This document shows, piece after piece, positions 40,041 through 48,765 of a DNA stretch of 64,000 bases. Location: assembly GCF_016629525.1 (NCBI RefSeq), contig NZ_AP024269.1, positions 5,260,501 through 5,324,500 of the forward strand. Direction: 5' to 3'. A model generated the notes under the pieces. That model was not told where the DNA came from and made no database searches. It saw only the letters and a list, made by a program, of their open reading frames with translations. Source of the DNA: Kaistia sp. 32K. Its GTDB lineage: Bacteria > Pseudomonadota > Alphaproteobacteria > Rhizobiales > Kaistiaceae. The translations under genes and the position numbers were made by a program. The stretch's first letter is position 1. Every line of letters begins with the position of its first letter.

Positions 40041-40264
40041 CGCGCGTACTGGTTGCCGGCCTGCTCTGCGATGGTCTTGCACGGCACGCAGAGGTCAAAC
40101 CCATGCTCGCGCCGGGCCGGGTGCATGTCGTCGTCACAGCTCACGCAATGCGCCGGGCCATAGCCGTGATCGCCTGGCTTATACTTCACCGGTGCCGGGC
40201 GGCTGGCATTGTTCCGTTCCCACTCACGCAACTCAACCTGCTGCGCTTGATCTTCTGCTGACAT
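40037..40264 (-). CDS. DksA/TraR family zinc-finger protein
   Basis: 75 aa with CVSCDDDMHPARREHGFDLCVPCKTIAE, the four-Cys zinc finger of TraR/DksA C4-type proteins, which enter the RNA polymerase secondary channel and change promoter choice. The short length fits TraR rather than DksA. GGGGGAG ribosome site. It could shift host transcription toward phage needs. Overlaps the o-spanin stop by four bases, convergent. Confidence 0.8.
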   Translation of the reverse strand: MSAEDQAQQVELREWERNNASRPAPVKYKPGDHGYGPAHCVSCDDDMHPARREHGFDLCVPCKTIAEQAGNQYAR

Positions 40265-40280
40265 CTCTCCCCCTTGGGCA

Positions 40281-40308
40281 TAAAAATGGCGCCGGTTGAT
40301 CCGGCGCC
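40281..40308 (-). terminator. Intrinsic terminator of the integrase gene
   Basis: GGCGCCGG-TTGAT-CCGGCGCC (40288-40308); on the minus strand followed by ATTTTTA. It lies 18 bases after the integrase stop. Confidence 0.88.
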
Positions 40309-40325
40309 TGTTGGTTATTGTGGCG

Positions 40326-41633
40326 TCACGCCACCTTGATCAGTGGCTCACCGTGCGCCGGAGGCTGGCCGCCGGAAAGCACAATGCCCATCCACGCAGA
40401 CCACTTCGTCATGGCCTCGCGCATCTGCGGCAGGTAGTCCGCGCGGTCGTAGTTCTTCGACCCGGTGTCGTTCTTCGCGTGCTGCTGGATCAGATCGCGG
40501 GTGAAGCGGTCGACACCAGCATCGTGGCTGCGCGACTTCCACGTCCGGCGGATGTCGCGGGTCTGGAAGTGGGTCAGATTCACGTCCAGGCGGTCGAGCC
40601 ATCGGCCAATCGCCTGGTTGATGCTGCGGTGGCAGATCAGCTCGTCGCCACTTCCTGTCCGGCCGGGGAACAGCGGCCCGGCGCCGTGCTTCTCGATCAG
40701 CATGCGCAGGGTCGGGATCACCACGGCCGGCAACGGGATGGTGTGGGGGTGCTTCTTGCCCTTGGTCTTCTCCTTGGGCATCTTCCACACTTGCGCGGCC
40801 AGGTCGATCTCGGCGCCCTCGATGCGCAGCGTCTCCTGCACGCGCTGGCCGCAGCCGAGCAGCATCCGCACGCACGCCCCAACCTCGAGCGAGAAGCCGC
40901 CGTCGTCGTCCAGAGTGGCCTTCCACAGGGCGCGGATCTCGGAGGCGGTCAGGTTACGGTCGCGGGTCTGGATTGCCCCCTGATCCTTCGCCACGTCAGC
41001 CGCCGGGTTCCGGGTGATACCCCAGTCGATGCGCTGATCGACTGGGACGGTGTAGTCGTTGGCCGACGTGATAGCCCAGGCGTAGGCCGAGGCGATATAG
41101 GAACGCGCCTTGTCCGCGGCACCACGCTTCCCGCGCTGGTAGAACGCCGCAACGTAGTTCACCACGTCGATCGGCATGACTTCGCATGCGGGGATGTTGC
41201 GGCCGATGGCGTCGGCTGCCGACGGCACTCGCTTGGACTTGAGCAGCATCCGCTCGACCTCTACGGCGCTCGCCTGGCCCGCAGCCTTCAGCTGGTTCAC
41301 GTACCCCTGGAACATGCGCTCGACGGTTGCCTGGTTCACCTCGGCCTTTGTCGGCTTCAGCTCCGCTGCCGGGTCTAGGCCTTCCGCCACCTGGGCGAAC
41401 ACCTTCCTGGCCAGCTCGCGCGCCTTGTCCGGCGGCATGTCGCTGCAGCGGGCGAGGGTCATCTTGCGCTGGGTCTTGGTGGCGCTCTTCACGCGGTAGC
41501 GCACCACGTAGCTCTTGCGGCCAGAGGCCTGCACGCGAACGCCGAAGCCTTCCACCTCGCTATCCCAGTGCCATGCGTCGCCGGCTTCCGGGGCCTTCAG
41601 TCCATCTACAAAGGTCTTCGTCAGTTTGGCCAT
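40326..41633 (-). CDS. int: Tyrosine recombinase integrase
   Basis: 435 aa. Catalyses site-specific integration and, with an excisionase, excision. It has the P4-type layout: N-terminal DUF4102-like arm-binding domain (LTKTFVDGLKAPEAGDAWHWDSEVEGFGVRV), a core-binding SAM-like domain, and a catalytic domain with Arg (GCGQRVQETLR), the HxxR region (THFQTRDIRRTW), the second His box (LIQQHAKND) and the nucleophilic Tyr (GSKNYDRADY). It is transcribed away from the attachment site 200 bases upstream, the normal arrangement. Confidence 0.93.
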   Translation of the reverse strand: MAKLTKTFVDGLKAPEAGDAWHWDSEVEGFGVRVQASGRKSYVVRYRVKSATKTQRKMTLARCSDMPPDKARELARKVFAQVAEGLDPAAELKPTKAEVNQATVERMFQGYVNQLKAAGQASAVEVERMLLKSKRVPSAADAIGRNIPACEVMPIDVVNYVAAFYQRGKRGAADKARSYIASAYAWAITSANDYTVPVDQRIDWGITRNPAADVAKDQGAIQTRDRNLTASEIRALWKATLDDDGGFSLEVGACVRMLLGCGQRVQETLRIEGAEIDLAAQVWKMPKEKTKGKKHPHTIPLPAVVIPTLRMLIEKHGAGPLFPGRTGSGDELICHRSINQAIGRWLDRLDVNLTHFQTRDIRRTWKSRSHDAGVDRFTRDLIQQHAKNDTGSKNYDRADYLPQMREAMTKWSAWMGIVLSGGQPPAHGEPLIKVA

Positions 41634-41838
41634 CTACATCACCTTTTTGTCCTTGAGCCCGGGCTGGTAAGGCCAGTCTGGTACTCTGGTCGCGGCCATG
41701 ATTTCGGGCGCAGTTAGGGCGCAAGAACCAATGGTCGCCTGTGATTTTGGAGGAACAAACGGTGCCTGTCTTTTGGCTAACCCGTTGTAAGCATTATCAT
41801 AAATGATCAACGGGTAAAAAGCGAGAGCAGAGAGGAAG
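41634..41838. promoter_or_regulatory. Integrase control region with dyad
   Basis: Gene-free 205 nt between int and the att core. It contains an 8-bp inverted repeat ACCCGTTG/CAACGGGT (41780-41787/41808-41815) enclosing a second dyad ATCAT-AA-ATGAT, plus short repeats of GGGCGCA near 41708-41722. These are candidate integrase arm, excisionase or repressor sites and the int promoter. No reading frame is convincing; the one crossing the att core on the minus strand is antisense to the tRNA fragment. Confidence 0.5.
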
Positions 41839-41886
41839 AGACTACGAATCTGGGGGTCAGGAGTTCGAATCTCTTCGGGCGCGCCA
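41839..41886 (+). other. Prophage right attachment site: 3' half of tRNA-Arg(ACG)
   Basis: The stretch from the anticodon stem (AGACTACGAATCTGG, anticodon ACG) through variable loop and T-arm (CAGGAGTTCGAATCTCTT) to the acceptor end CGGGCGC-GCCA lacks a 5' half: the bases before it do not form a D-arm. This is the displaced 3' tRNA fragment left at one prophage end. The intact tRNA should lie beyond the left end of the window. It fixes the right phage boundary at about 41886. Confidence 0.85.
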
Positions 41887-41959
41887 TTTTCCCAAACAAA
41901 AACAGTATAATGCGGCCGAAGCCGCCTAGTGAGATCGCAGCTTGGCTGCGAGCTGAACT

Positions 41960-42898
41960 CTATCGTGACCGCGCGCATTCCGCGGCGACGCGCTGGAAAT
42001 TGCGCAGATAGGGATTCCGGTTTTCCGGCGACCAGAAGAGCGCGAGCGCGTGCGTGCAGAGCTCGGGTTTCGTCGGTTTCAGGACGAGGTCGTCGGGAAT
42101 GGGAACCGTGTTTTCCGACAGCAGGCAGGCGCCGAGGCCGGCCGACGTCAATCCCATCTGCGACTGAACCGTGCTGACATCGGTGCGCACCAGGCGGGGA
42201 TCAAACCCGAACGCCTTCAGCGATGCCAGCTGGTTATCATAATGCGAGCGATGATACTCGCGCGGGATCAGCACGAAATCGAGCTGGCGGAGATCGTCCG
42301 CTGTCAGATAGGGGCGCGCGGCCAGCGCGTCCTGCTTCTGCAGGCACACCAGCAGCGGCGCTTCCCATATCGTCTGCGAGGCCATCGTTTCGTCGAGCCG
42401 CGTCGGCGTCGGCAGCGACAGGAAGCCGATGTCGATCTCGCCTTCGTTCAGCATCAGGCTCATTTCCTCCGCCGGCAATTCGGCCAGATAGGTGACGACG
42501 CCCGAATTGCTCTCGCGAAAGGCACGTAGGATGTCGCTGACGATCGGATAGGACATGTAGCCGGGAATGCCGACGCGCAGCGTCGCCGTCTGCCGCTCGC
42601 CCGACAGCATGTCGATCGTGTCGCCGAGCAGGGTCAGTATCTTGCGGCTGCGCTCCAGCATCAGCCTGCCGTCGTCCGTCAGCTTCAGCAGTCGCGGACC
42701 GCGCTCGACGAGCTCCACGCCGAGAATTTCCTCCATCTGCGCGATCTGCTGGCTCAGCGTCGGCTGGCTGATGGCGAGCGCGGTGGCGGCGCGGCTGAAG
42801 CTGCCGTGCCGATGCAGTTCCTGCAGATAGAGGAAGTGCCGCAGCGTCAGTCGCCGCATCTTCCGCATGGCCGACAAGCTAAAAGTCGCATTGGCCAT
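41960..42898 (-). CDS. LysR-type transcriptional regulator
   Basis: 312 aa. N-terminal winged helix-turn-helix (LRHFLYLQELHRHGSFSRAATALAISQPTLSQQIAQMEEILGVELVERG), then an effector-binding domain of two periplasmic-binding-like lobes. It is divergent from the metallo-hydrolase/ABC operon, and the shared 127-bp gap holds two dyads. It most likely controls that operon in response to its substrate. First chromosomal gene beside the prophage. Confidence 0.93.
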   Translation of the reverse strand: MANATFSLSAMRKMRRLTLRHFLYLQELHRHGSFSRAATALAISQPTLSQQIAQMEEILGVELVERGPRLLKLTDDGRLMLERSRKILTLLGDTIDMLSGERQTATLRVGIPGYMSYPIVSDILRAFRESNSGVVTYLAELPAEEMSLMLNEGEIDIGFLSLPTPTRLDETMASQTIWEAPLLVCLQKQDALAARPYLTADDLRQLDFVLIPREYHRSHYDNQLASLKAFGFDPRLVRTDVSTVQSQMGLTSAGLGACLLSENTVPIPDDLVLKPTKPELCTHALALFWSPENRNPYLRNFQRVAAECARSR

Positions 42899-42924
42899 CT
42901 CGGATCCCGTCCAGGTTGTCGTTT

Positions 42925-42943
42925 CTATAGATCATATCTATAG
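42925..42943. promoter_or_regulatory. LysR-type operator dyad
   Basis: CTATAGA-TCATA-TCTATAG, perfect 7-bp arms, of the T-N11-A type bound by LysR proteins, in the divergent gap. Confidence 0.6.
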
Positions 42944-42956
42944 TTCTATCAGCAAT

Positions 42957-42981
42957 ATAATGAACCCGTCACGTTCATTAT
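42957..42981. promoter_or_regulatory. Second dyad in the LysR gap
   Basis: ATAATGAAC-CCGTCAC-GTTCATTAT, perfect 9-bp arms, 13 bases from the first dyad. Either the activation site or a separate regulator's operator. Confidence 0.55.
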
Positions 42982-43025
42982 AAGAAACGGCAATATAAGC
43001 TCCCTCGTGAAACATCGAGGGCGCC

Positions 43026-43862
43026 ATGTCCAATCGCTTGTCCATTCTCGGCTCGTCGGGCGGGTTTCCCGTGCTCGGCCTGCCCTGTTCGGGTTACCGG
43101 CTGCGGGCCGGCGGACGCGATATCCTGATCGATTGCGGCCCCGGCGTCGCCACCGCCTTGTTCGCCGAACAGGAGACCTGCGCGCTCGACGCGGTGCTGA
43201 TCTCGCACATGCATCCCGATCACGTGCTCGACCTCATGCCGCTCGCCTATGCGCTGATGACGGAATGGGCGACGGCGGGGCGCGACGTGCCGATGCCGCT
43301 GCGCGTCCCCGAGGGTGGACGCGCCTTCCTCGAACGTTTTTCCGATTTGTTCGGCCATCGCCACTGGCGGTTCGGCCCGGCCGAGCGCGGCGCGGGCTAC
43401 GCGTTGCTCCGGGAACGCGGCATGAACGGCGAAGACTGGTTTTTCACGGTCTTCGACGTCCAGGAATTCCGCCCCGGCGACGGCTGGCGCGAGGGGGAGG
43501 GGCTGACGGTATCGACCGCGGCGGCCGACCACGCGATCCCGACGGCCGCCTTCCGCTTCGATTTCGACGGCGGCGCGATCGCCTATACCGGCGACACGCG
43601 CTGGAGGCCGGAGCTTGCCGATCTCGCCGCCGACTCCCGGCTCCTTCTGGCCGATGCGCATCTCTCGGGCCCGAGCGCGCCCGGCGGCGCCCATATGACG
43701 CCGGCAGAGGCAGCGCGGCTGGCCGAGGCCGCGGACGTCGACGCGCTCGTCCTCTGTCATCTCGGCTCGCCCGCCGACGGCGACAGCGCCCTTGCCGAGG
43801 CGCGCGCCGTCTTCGGCGGCCGGATCCATCTGGCAGTCCGCGAGCGCGAGTATCGCCTATGA
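43026..43862 (+). CDS. Metallo-beta-lactamase-fold hydrolase (phosphodiesterase-like)
   Basis: 278 aa. The zinc motif HMHPDH at residues 61-66 followed by VLDLMPLAYAL is typical of the RNase Z/PhnP side of the MBL superfamily, whose members mostly cut phosphodiesters. Later ligands include DHAIPT and YTGDT. First gene of the operon, and it overlaps the first permease gene by ATGA. In this context it probably processes the imported substrate; the exact substrate cannot be read from the sequence. Confidence 0.72.
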   Translation: MSNRLSILGSSGGFPVLGLPCSGYRLRAGGRDILIDCGPGVATALFAEQETCALDAVLISHMHPDHVLDLMPLAYALMTEWATAGRDVPMPLRVPEGGRAFLERFSDLFGHRHWRFGPAERGAGYALLRERGMNGEDWFFTVFDVQEFRPGDGWREGEGLTVSTAAADHAIPTAAFRFDFDGGAIAYTGDTRWRPELADLAADSRLLLADAHLSGPSAPGGAHMTPAEAARLAEAADVDALVLCHLGSPADGDSALAEARAVFGGRIHLAVREREYRL

Positions 43863-44806
43863 GCGACGTCGTTGTGGACGATCCCCTTCGCGCGCAGGCG
43901 GTGCTGACGCCTCTGCCGCCATTTGCGCGTCCGTCCATCGGCCATCGCGCGGCGCCTTACGCGCTGGTCGGCCCGCTGATGCTCTTCCTCGCGGTCTTCA
44001 CCCTGCTGCCGTCGGCGCTGATCCTGGTGTTTTCCTTCTTCAACATTGACATTCTGGCCGGGACCTACCGCTTCATCGGCCTCGCGAACTTCCGCAAGGC
44101 GATCAGCCACGGCGAGCTTCTCAACAGCCTCAAGGTCACCTTCCTCTATATCCTTCTCACCGTGCCGCCTTCGATGGTGTTCGGCCTCCTGGCAGCGCTT
44201 GCCATCCATGCGCTGAAGCGTGGCGCCGGCTTCTGGCGCGCCGTCTACTTCCTGCCGGTCGCCGCCACGCTGGTCGCCATGTCGATCGTCTGGCGCTGGA
44301 TGTTCCTCGCCAACAAGGGCGTCGTCGATCTGGCGCTCGAGCGCTGGACCGGGCTTTCCGACTGGCTGAACAGCCCGGCCTTGGCGCTGCCGGCGGTGGC
44401 GATCGTCGGCAACTGGCAGCAGATCGGCTTCGTCGCCATCCTCTATCTCGCGGGCCTCGCCAGCGTGCCGAAGCACGTGCTCGAAGCCGCCCGTGTCGAC
44501 GGCGCCGGCGCCTGGAGCCGCTTCTGGCACGTCACCTGGCCGTCGCTCGGGCCGACGACCGTCTTCGCCGGCATCATCTCCAGCATCGGCGCGCTGCGGG
44601 TGTTCGACACGATCGCCACCATGACGGCCGGCGGCCCGTCGCAGCGGACCGAAACGCTCGCCTATCTCATGTGGCAGCGGGGCATCTACTTCTTCGACAT
44701 CGGCGGCGGCGCGGTTGTCGCGCTCGTCCTCCTGGCGCTGGCGCTCGTCGCCACGGCCATCCAGCGCCGCATGACGGCAAGGCTCGAGAGAGCGGGATCA
44801 CGATGA
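43859..44806 (+). CDS. Sugar ABC transporter permease, UgpA/MalF type
   Basis: 315 aa starting at the ATGA overlap with the hydrolase. Six transmembrane helices (first at about residues 35-60, LVGPLMLFLAVFTLLPSALILVFSFFNI). The permease EAA loop reads VLEAARVDGAGAWSRFWHVTWPSL and couples to the ATPase. CUT1 family, inner membrane. A longer upstream frame exists but is the shadow of the hydrolase gene. Confidence 0.9.
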   Translation: MSDVVVDDPLRAQAVLTPLPPFARPSIGHRAAPYALVGPLMLFLAVFTLLPSALILVFSFFNIDILAGTYRFIGLANFRKAISHGELLNSLKVTFLYILLTVPPSMVFGLLAALAIHALKRGAGFWRAVYFLPVAATLVAMSIVWRWMFLANKGVVDLALERWTGLSDWLNSPALALPAVAIVGNWQQIGFVAILYLAGLASVPKHVLEAARVDGAGAWSRFWHVTWPSLGPTTVFAGIISSIGALRVFDTIATMTAGGPSQRTETLAYLMWQRGIYFFDIGGGAVVALVLLALALVATAIQRRMTARLERAGSR

Positions 44807-45648
44807 TGCGGAACGCCTCCAGCCGCCGTCCCGCCGCCGGCCAGCTCGCGCTGCACGGCGCGCTCGCGCTGGGCGCCGTCTTCATGCTCCTGCCGTTCTG
44901 GCTGATGCTGCGCACCTCGCTCACGGCGCCGGACGATATCTTCTCCGGTGGCATGCTGGCTCTGTCGCACCCGACGCTCGAAAACTACCTGCGCGTTTTC
45001 CGCGACGTGCCGGTGCTGCGCTACTACCTCAACGGCATCGTCGTCGTCGTCACCATCTTCCTCGGCCAGCTCGTCGTCTGCGTGCCGGCGGCCTATGCCC
45101 TGTCGCGGCTGCATTTCGCCGGCCGTTCGGCGAGCCTGTGGCTGGTGCTCGGCGCCATGATGGTGCCCTACCAGGTCACCGCCATCCCGGTTTACGTGAT
45201 CCTGTCGGGCCTCGGCCTCATCAACGGCCTCGGCGCGCTGATCCTGCCTTTCGTCGGCTCGGCCTTCAGCGTCTTCCTGCTGCGGCAGTTCTTCCTGACG
45301 ATCCCGGCCTCCGTCTTCGAATCGGCGCGGCTGGACGGCGCCTCGCCGCTGCGGGTGCTGACCTCGATCGTGCTGCCGATGGCCCGCCCGGCGATCACCA
45401 CCTTCGGCATCTTCAGCTTCGTCTCGCACTGGAACGACTATTTCTGGCCGTCCTTCGTGCTGCGCACCGATGCCGCGGCCACCGTGCCCTTCGGCATCGT
45501 GCGCTTTCTCGACCAGGAGCTTGGCTCGGAATACGGGCCGCAGATGGCGGCGGCGACGCTGACCGTTCTGCCGCTGCTGATCGGTTTCCTGCTTGCCCAA
45601 CGACAGTTCATCAACGGCATGGCCATGAATTCCGGTCAGGTCGACTGA
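44803..45648 (+). CDS. Sugar ABC transporter permease, UgpE/MalG type
   Basis: 281 aa from the ATG at 44803 overlapping the UgpA-like stop. Six membrane helices, EAA motif VFESARLDGASPLRVLTSIVLPMARPAI, C-terminus QRQFINGMAMNSGQVD typical of MalG/UgpE. Partner of the previous permease. Confidence 0.9.
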   Translation: MMRNASSRRPAAGQLALHGALALGAVFMLLPFWLMLRTSLTAPDDIFSGGMLALSHPTLENYLRVFRDVPVLRYYLNGIVVVVTIFLGQLVVCVPAAYALSRLHFAGRSASLWLVLGAMMVPYQVTAIPVYVILSGLGLINGLGALILPFVGSAFSVFLLRQFFLTIPASVFESARLDGASPLRVLTSIVLPMARPAITTFGIFSFVSHWNDYFWPSFVLRTDAAATVPFGIVRFLDQELGSEYGPQMAAATLTVLPLLIGFLLAQRQFINGMAMNSGQVD

Positions 45649-45673
45649 CAATGACAACCCTTTGGAGAGTCAC

Positions 45674-46951
45674 ATGAAAAGTTCCGTTTCGAACCTTTCT
45701 GCGCTTCTGTCGGCCCTGCTGTGCGCCACCGCCGCCTCGACGCTTTCGCAGCCCGCCCGCGCCGCCGAGCCGATCCGTATCGTCTCCGGTCAGGAAAAGC
45801 AGAACGGCGACGTGCTGAAGACGATCTTCGGCGAGTTCAACGCGCAGAACCCGAACGACCCGGTCAATCTGGAGCTGGACAACAAGTCGGACGTCGACAC
45901 CACCCAGAAGGTGCTGGCCGACATCGTCGCCGGCAGCGCCCCGGACGCCGTGCGCGTCACCGGCGCCGTGCTGCGCGCCTATGTCGATTCAGGCCGCGCC
46001 CAGCCGCTCGACAGCTGCCTCGCCTCGAAGCCGGAACTCGCCGCCGAGCTCGACAAGGGCCTGCTGGAAGGCTTCAAGGTTGGCGGCAAGCTCTCGGCCA
46101 TGCCTTGGTACACCACGCTGCCGGCGCTCTTCATCAATGCCGATGCCTTCCGCGCCGCCGGTCTCGATCCCTCCAAACCGCCGCAGACATGGTCGGAACT
46201 GGAGGCGGCCGCGGCCAAGCTCACCAACAAGGACGCCCATAAATACGGCGTGCTGATGTACATGCCGAACACCTATGTCTACGAGGCGCAGGTCAAGTCG
46301 GCCGGCGGCCAGATCGTCGGCGCCGACGGCAAATCGGCGGTCGCCGGCCCGGAAAGCGTCGCGGTCATGGCCTTCGAACGCGGTCTGGTGGAAAAGGGCT
46401 ACATGCCGGCGATCGCTCCCGGCGCCTTCTGGGGCCAGTTCGGCGCCATGTTCCAGTCCGGCGACGTGGCGATGCTGCTGGTCGCCTCCTCCGCCTATCC
46501 ACAGCTGACCAAGAACGCCAAGTTCGACGTTGAACTCGCGCCGATGCCGGTGCGTGACGGCGGCACGCGCATCACCACGGCCTCCAGCAACGGCTTCGTC
46601 ATGTTGGCGACCGATCCGGACCGTCAGAAGGCCACCTGCCAGGCGCTGCTGTCGCTGGTGACGCCCGAAGCCGTCGCCCTGACGGTGAAGGCGACCGCCT
46701 CCTCGCCGCACAATACGGCTGCTACGACCAACCCGGCGCTCCTCGGCGACTACTACAAGGCCCACCCCTCGCTGCTGTCGATCAACGCCCAGCCGAGCGC
46801 GCCCTGGTACTCGGTGCCGGGCAAGGCCAATTCCGAGTTCCAGTCGAACTTCGGCGACATCCAGTACGAGATCCTGACCGGCGTCTCCACGCCGCAGGAG
46901 GGCCTCGCCAGGCTCGCGGACAGCATGAACGCCCTCCTCGAAGCCAATTGA
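45674..46951 (+). CDS. Extracellular solute-binding protein, family 1
   Basis: 425 aa from the ATG at 45674 (GGAGAG upstream). A Sec signal peptide ending ARA at about residue 30 precedes a mature periplasmic protein with family-1 features (LPALFINADAFRAAGLDPSKPPQTWSELEAAAAKL, the glycerol-3-phosphate/oligosaccharide binder type). Captures the operon's substrate for the two permeases. Confidence 0.9.
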   Translation: MKSSVSNLSALLSALLCATAASTLSQPARAAEPIRIVSGQEKQNGDVLKTIFGEFNAQNPNDPVNLELDNKSDVDTTQKVLADIVAGSAPDAVRVTGAVLRAYVDSGRAQPLDSCLASKPELAAELDKGLLEGFKVGGKLSAMPWYTTLPALFINADAFRAAGLDPSKPPQTWSELEAAAAKLTNKDAHKYGVLMYMPNTYVYEAQVKSAGGQIVGADGKSAVAGPESVAVMAFERGLVEKGYMPAIAPGAFWGQFGAMFQSGDVAMLLVASSAYPQLTKNAKFDVELAPMPVRDGGTRITTASSNGFVMLATDPDRQKATCQALLSLVTPEAVALTVKATASSPHNTAATTNPALLGDYYKAHPSLLSINAQPSAPWYSVPGKANSEFQSNFGDIQYEILTGVSTPQEGLARLADSMNALLEAN

Positions 46952-46961
46952 GGGCGGGTCG

Positions 46962-48089
46962 GTGAGCTCCCACGCGAACATCGCTTCCCCGCCGCCGACC
47001 GCCGCGCTCGCGCCGCCGCAGGTCGTCGTCGACAGGGTTCTGAAGACGCATCCGGGCGCGACGCGCCCGGTGCTGAACAACCTCAGCATCGAATGCCCGG
47101 CCGGCAAGGTGACGATCATCGTCGGCCCGTCGGGCTGCGGCAAGACCACGCTGCTGCGCAGCCTCTGCGGCCTGGAGACGATCGACAGCGGCGCGATCCG
47201 CTTCGACCAGACCGAGGTCACCCATGTCGACGCCCAGAGACGCGGCGTCGCCATGGTATTCCAGAACTACGCCCTCTATCCGGCCAAGACGGTGGCGGAG
47301 AACATCGCCTTTCCCTTGCGCATGGCCGGCGTTGACGCCGCCGAACGAGCCAGGCGGGTGCAGGCGGCGGCGAGCCTCGTTCGGATCGAGGCGCTGCTGG
47401 AGCGGATGCCGGCGCAGCTTTCCGGCGGCCAGCGCCAGCGCGTCGGCATCGCCCGGGCGATCGTGCGCGGTCCGCGCGTGCTCCTGATGGACGAGCCGCT
47501 GTCCAACCTGGACACGAAGCTGCGCACGGAAATGCGCATCGAACTGGCGACGCTGCAACGCCAGCTTGGCGCGACCACCGTCTATGTCACCCATGACCAG
47601 TCGGAAGCGCTGGCGCTCGCCGATCACCTGGTCGTGCTGCGCGAAGGCGTGGTCGAGCAGTGCGGCTCGCCGGAAGCGATCTTCCGTCGGCCGGCGACGG
47701 CCTTCGTCGCCGATTTCCTCGGCTCGATGAACATCGTTTCCGGCACGCAGCAGGCAGAGCGCTTCGTTCCGAAGGAGGGCGGCGAGATGGCTTTGCCGGC
47801 CACCGCCGGGCGCGCCGCCGAAGGGCCGTTCTCGGTCGGCTTCCGCGCCGAGGAGGTCCACCTCGGCACGCCGGATGCGGCAAGCCTCTGCTTTTCCGCA
47901 CAAGTCGTCCGCTCCGAATTGCTCGGCGCCGACAGCCTCGTGCACCTGTCGCTCGGCGGGGCGAGCCTGAAGGCGAGGCTCGCCGAGACGCTCAAGGCGG
48001 GCGAGGTCGTGCCATTGAAAGTCGAGGCGCGCCACCTTCACCTTTTCGACGCCGGCGGCCGCCGGATTTCGGCCGGAGACATCGCATGA
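46962..48089 (+). CDS. ABC transporter ATPase, UgpC/MalK type
   Basis: 375 aa, GTG start. Walker A GPSGCGKTT, Q-loop VFQNYALYP, signature LSGGQRQRVGIARAI, Walker B VLLMDEPLSNLD, switch His VTHDQSEA, then a C-terminal TOBE-type regulatory domain. Powers the sugar transporter. The N-terminus has about 25 extra residues before the ATPase core. Overlaps the HAD gene by four bases. Confidence 0.93.
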   Translation: MSSHANIASPPPTAALAPPQVVVDRVLKTHPGATRPVLNNLSIECPAGKVTIIVGPSGCGKTTLLRSLCGLETIDSGAIRFDQTEVTHVDAQRRGVAMVFQNYALYPAKTVAENIAFPLRMAGVDAAERARRVQAAASLVRIEALLERMPAQLSGGQRQRVGIARAIVRGPRVLLMDEPLSNLDTKLRTEMRIELATLQRQLGATTVYVTHDQSEALALADHLVVLREGVVEQCGSPEAIFRRPATAFVADFLGSMNIVSGTQQAERFVPKEGGEMALPATAGRAAEGPFSVGFRAEEVHLGTPDAASLCFSAQVVRSELLGADSLVHLSLGGASLKARLAETLKAGEVVPLKVEARHLHLFDAGGRRISAGDIA

Positions 48090-48739
48090 CGCACTACACC
48101 CACGCCATCTGGGACTGGAACGGCACGCTCCTCGACGATTTCGAGATCACCGCCCGCATCACCATCGACGCGATGGCGGATCTCGGCGTTCCCGGCATCA
48201 CGCCGGAGCAGGTGCGCCACGAATACCGCCGGCCGCTCAAGGCGTATTTCTCCAGCCTCCTCGGCCGCGAGGCGGACGCGGCGGCGCTCGCCCATCTCGG
48301 CGGGCGCTACGACATCCTCTATGGCGAGCGCATGCACGCCCAGCCGCTCGCCACCGATGCGATCGACGCGCTGAACGCCATCGGCCAGGCTGCGACGCAA
48401 TCGCTGCTGTCGATGGCGCCGCACGCGCAGATCGACGCGCTGATCGACCATCACGACTTGCGCGGCCATTTCGTGCTGGTTCAGGGCTTCGCCGGCACCG
48501 GCCATCCGACCAAGCACGAAAGCCTGCTTTCCCATTGCGCGGCACTCGACCTGCCGGTGGAGGGCTGCTGCCTGATCGGCGACACGGTCGACGATTTCGA
48601 GGCGGCGGCCGCCGCCGGCATGGGCGCCATCCTGGTCGCCACCGGCATGCAGTCGCGCGCCAAGCTCGAGGCGACCGGCGCCCCCGTCACCGGCACGCTG
48701 CGCGAGGCCGCCTCCCTGTTCCTCGGCCGGCCGCTCTGA
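48086..48739 (+). CDS. HAD-family hydrolase
   Basis: 217 aa from the ATG at 48086. HAD motif I DWNGTLLDD (nucleophile Asp and acid/base Asp separated by WNG, as in phosphoglycolate phosphatase-like proteins), motif II around LLSMAP, motif III Lys in HPTKHES, motif IV IGDTVDDFEAA. A cytoplasmic phosphatase, probably dephosphorylating an imported or processed sugar phosphate (inference from operon). Confidence 0.85.
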   Translation: MTHYTHAIWDWNGTLLDDFEITARITIDAMADLGVPGITPEQVRHEYRRPLKAYFSSLLGREADAAALAHLGGRYDILYGERMHAQPLATDAIDALNAIGQAATQSLLSMAPHAQIDALIDHHDLRGHFVLVQGFAGTGHPTKHESLLSHCAALDLPVEGCCLIGDTVDDFEAAAAAGMGAILVATGMQSRAKLEATGAPVTGTLREAASLFLGRPL

Positions 48740-48765
48740 GCGGCCCGAAAGACGAGACGACGAAT

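Noticed and set aside
41634..41978. 114-codon minus-strand frame across the att core
   Set aside because: Contains EEIRTPDP, the familiar false peptide produced antisense to tRNA 3' ends.
43007..43858. Upstream extension of the first permease frame through the hydrolase gene
   Set aside because: It is the +1 shadow of the MBL gene; the permease starts at the ATGA overlap.
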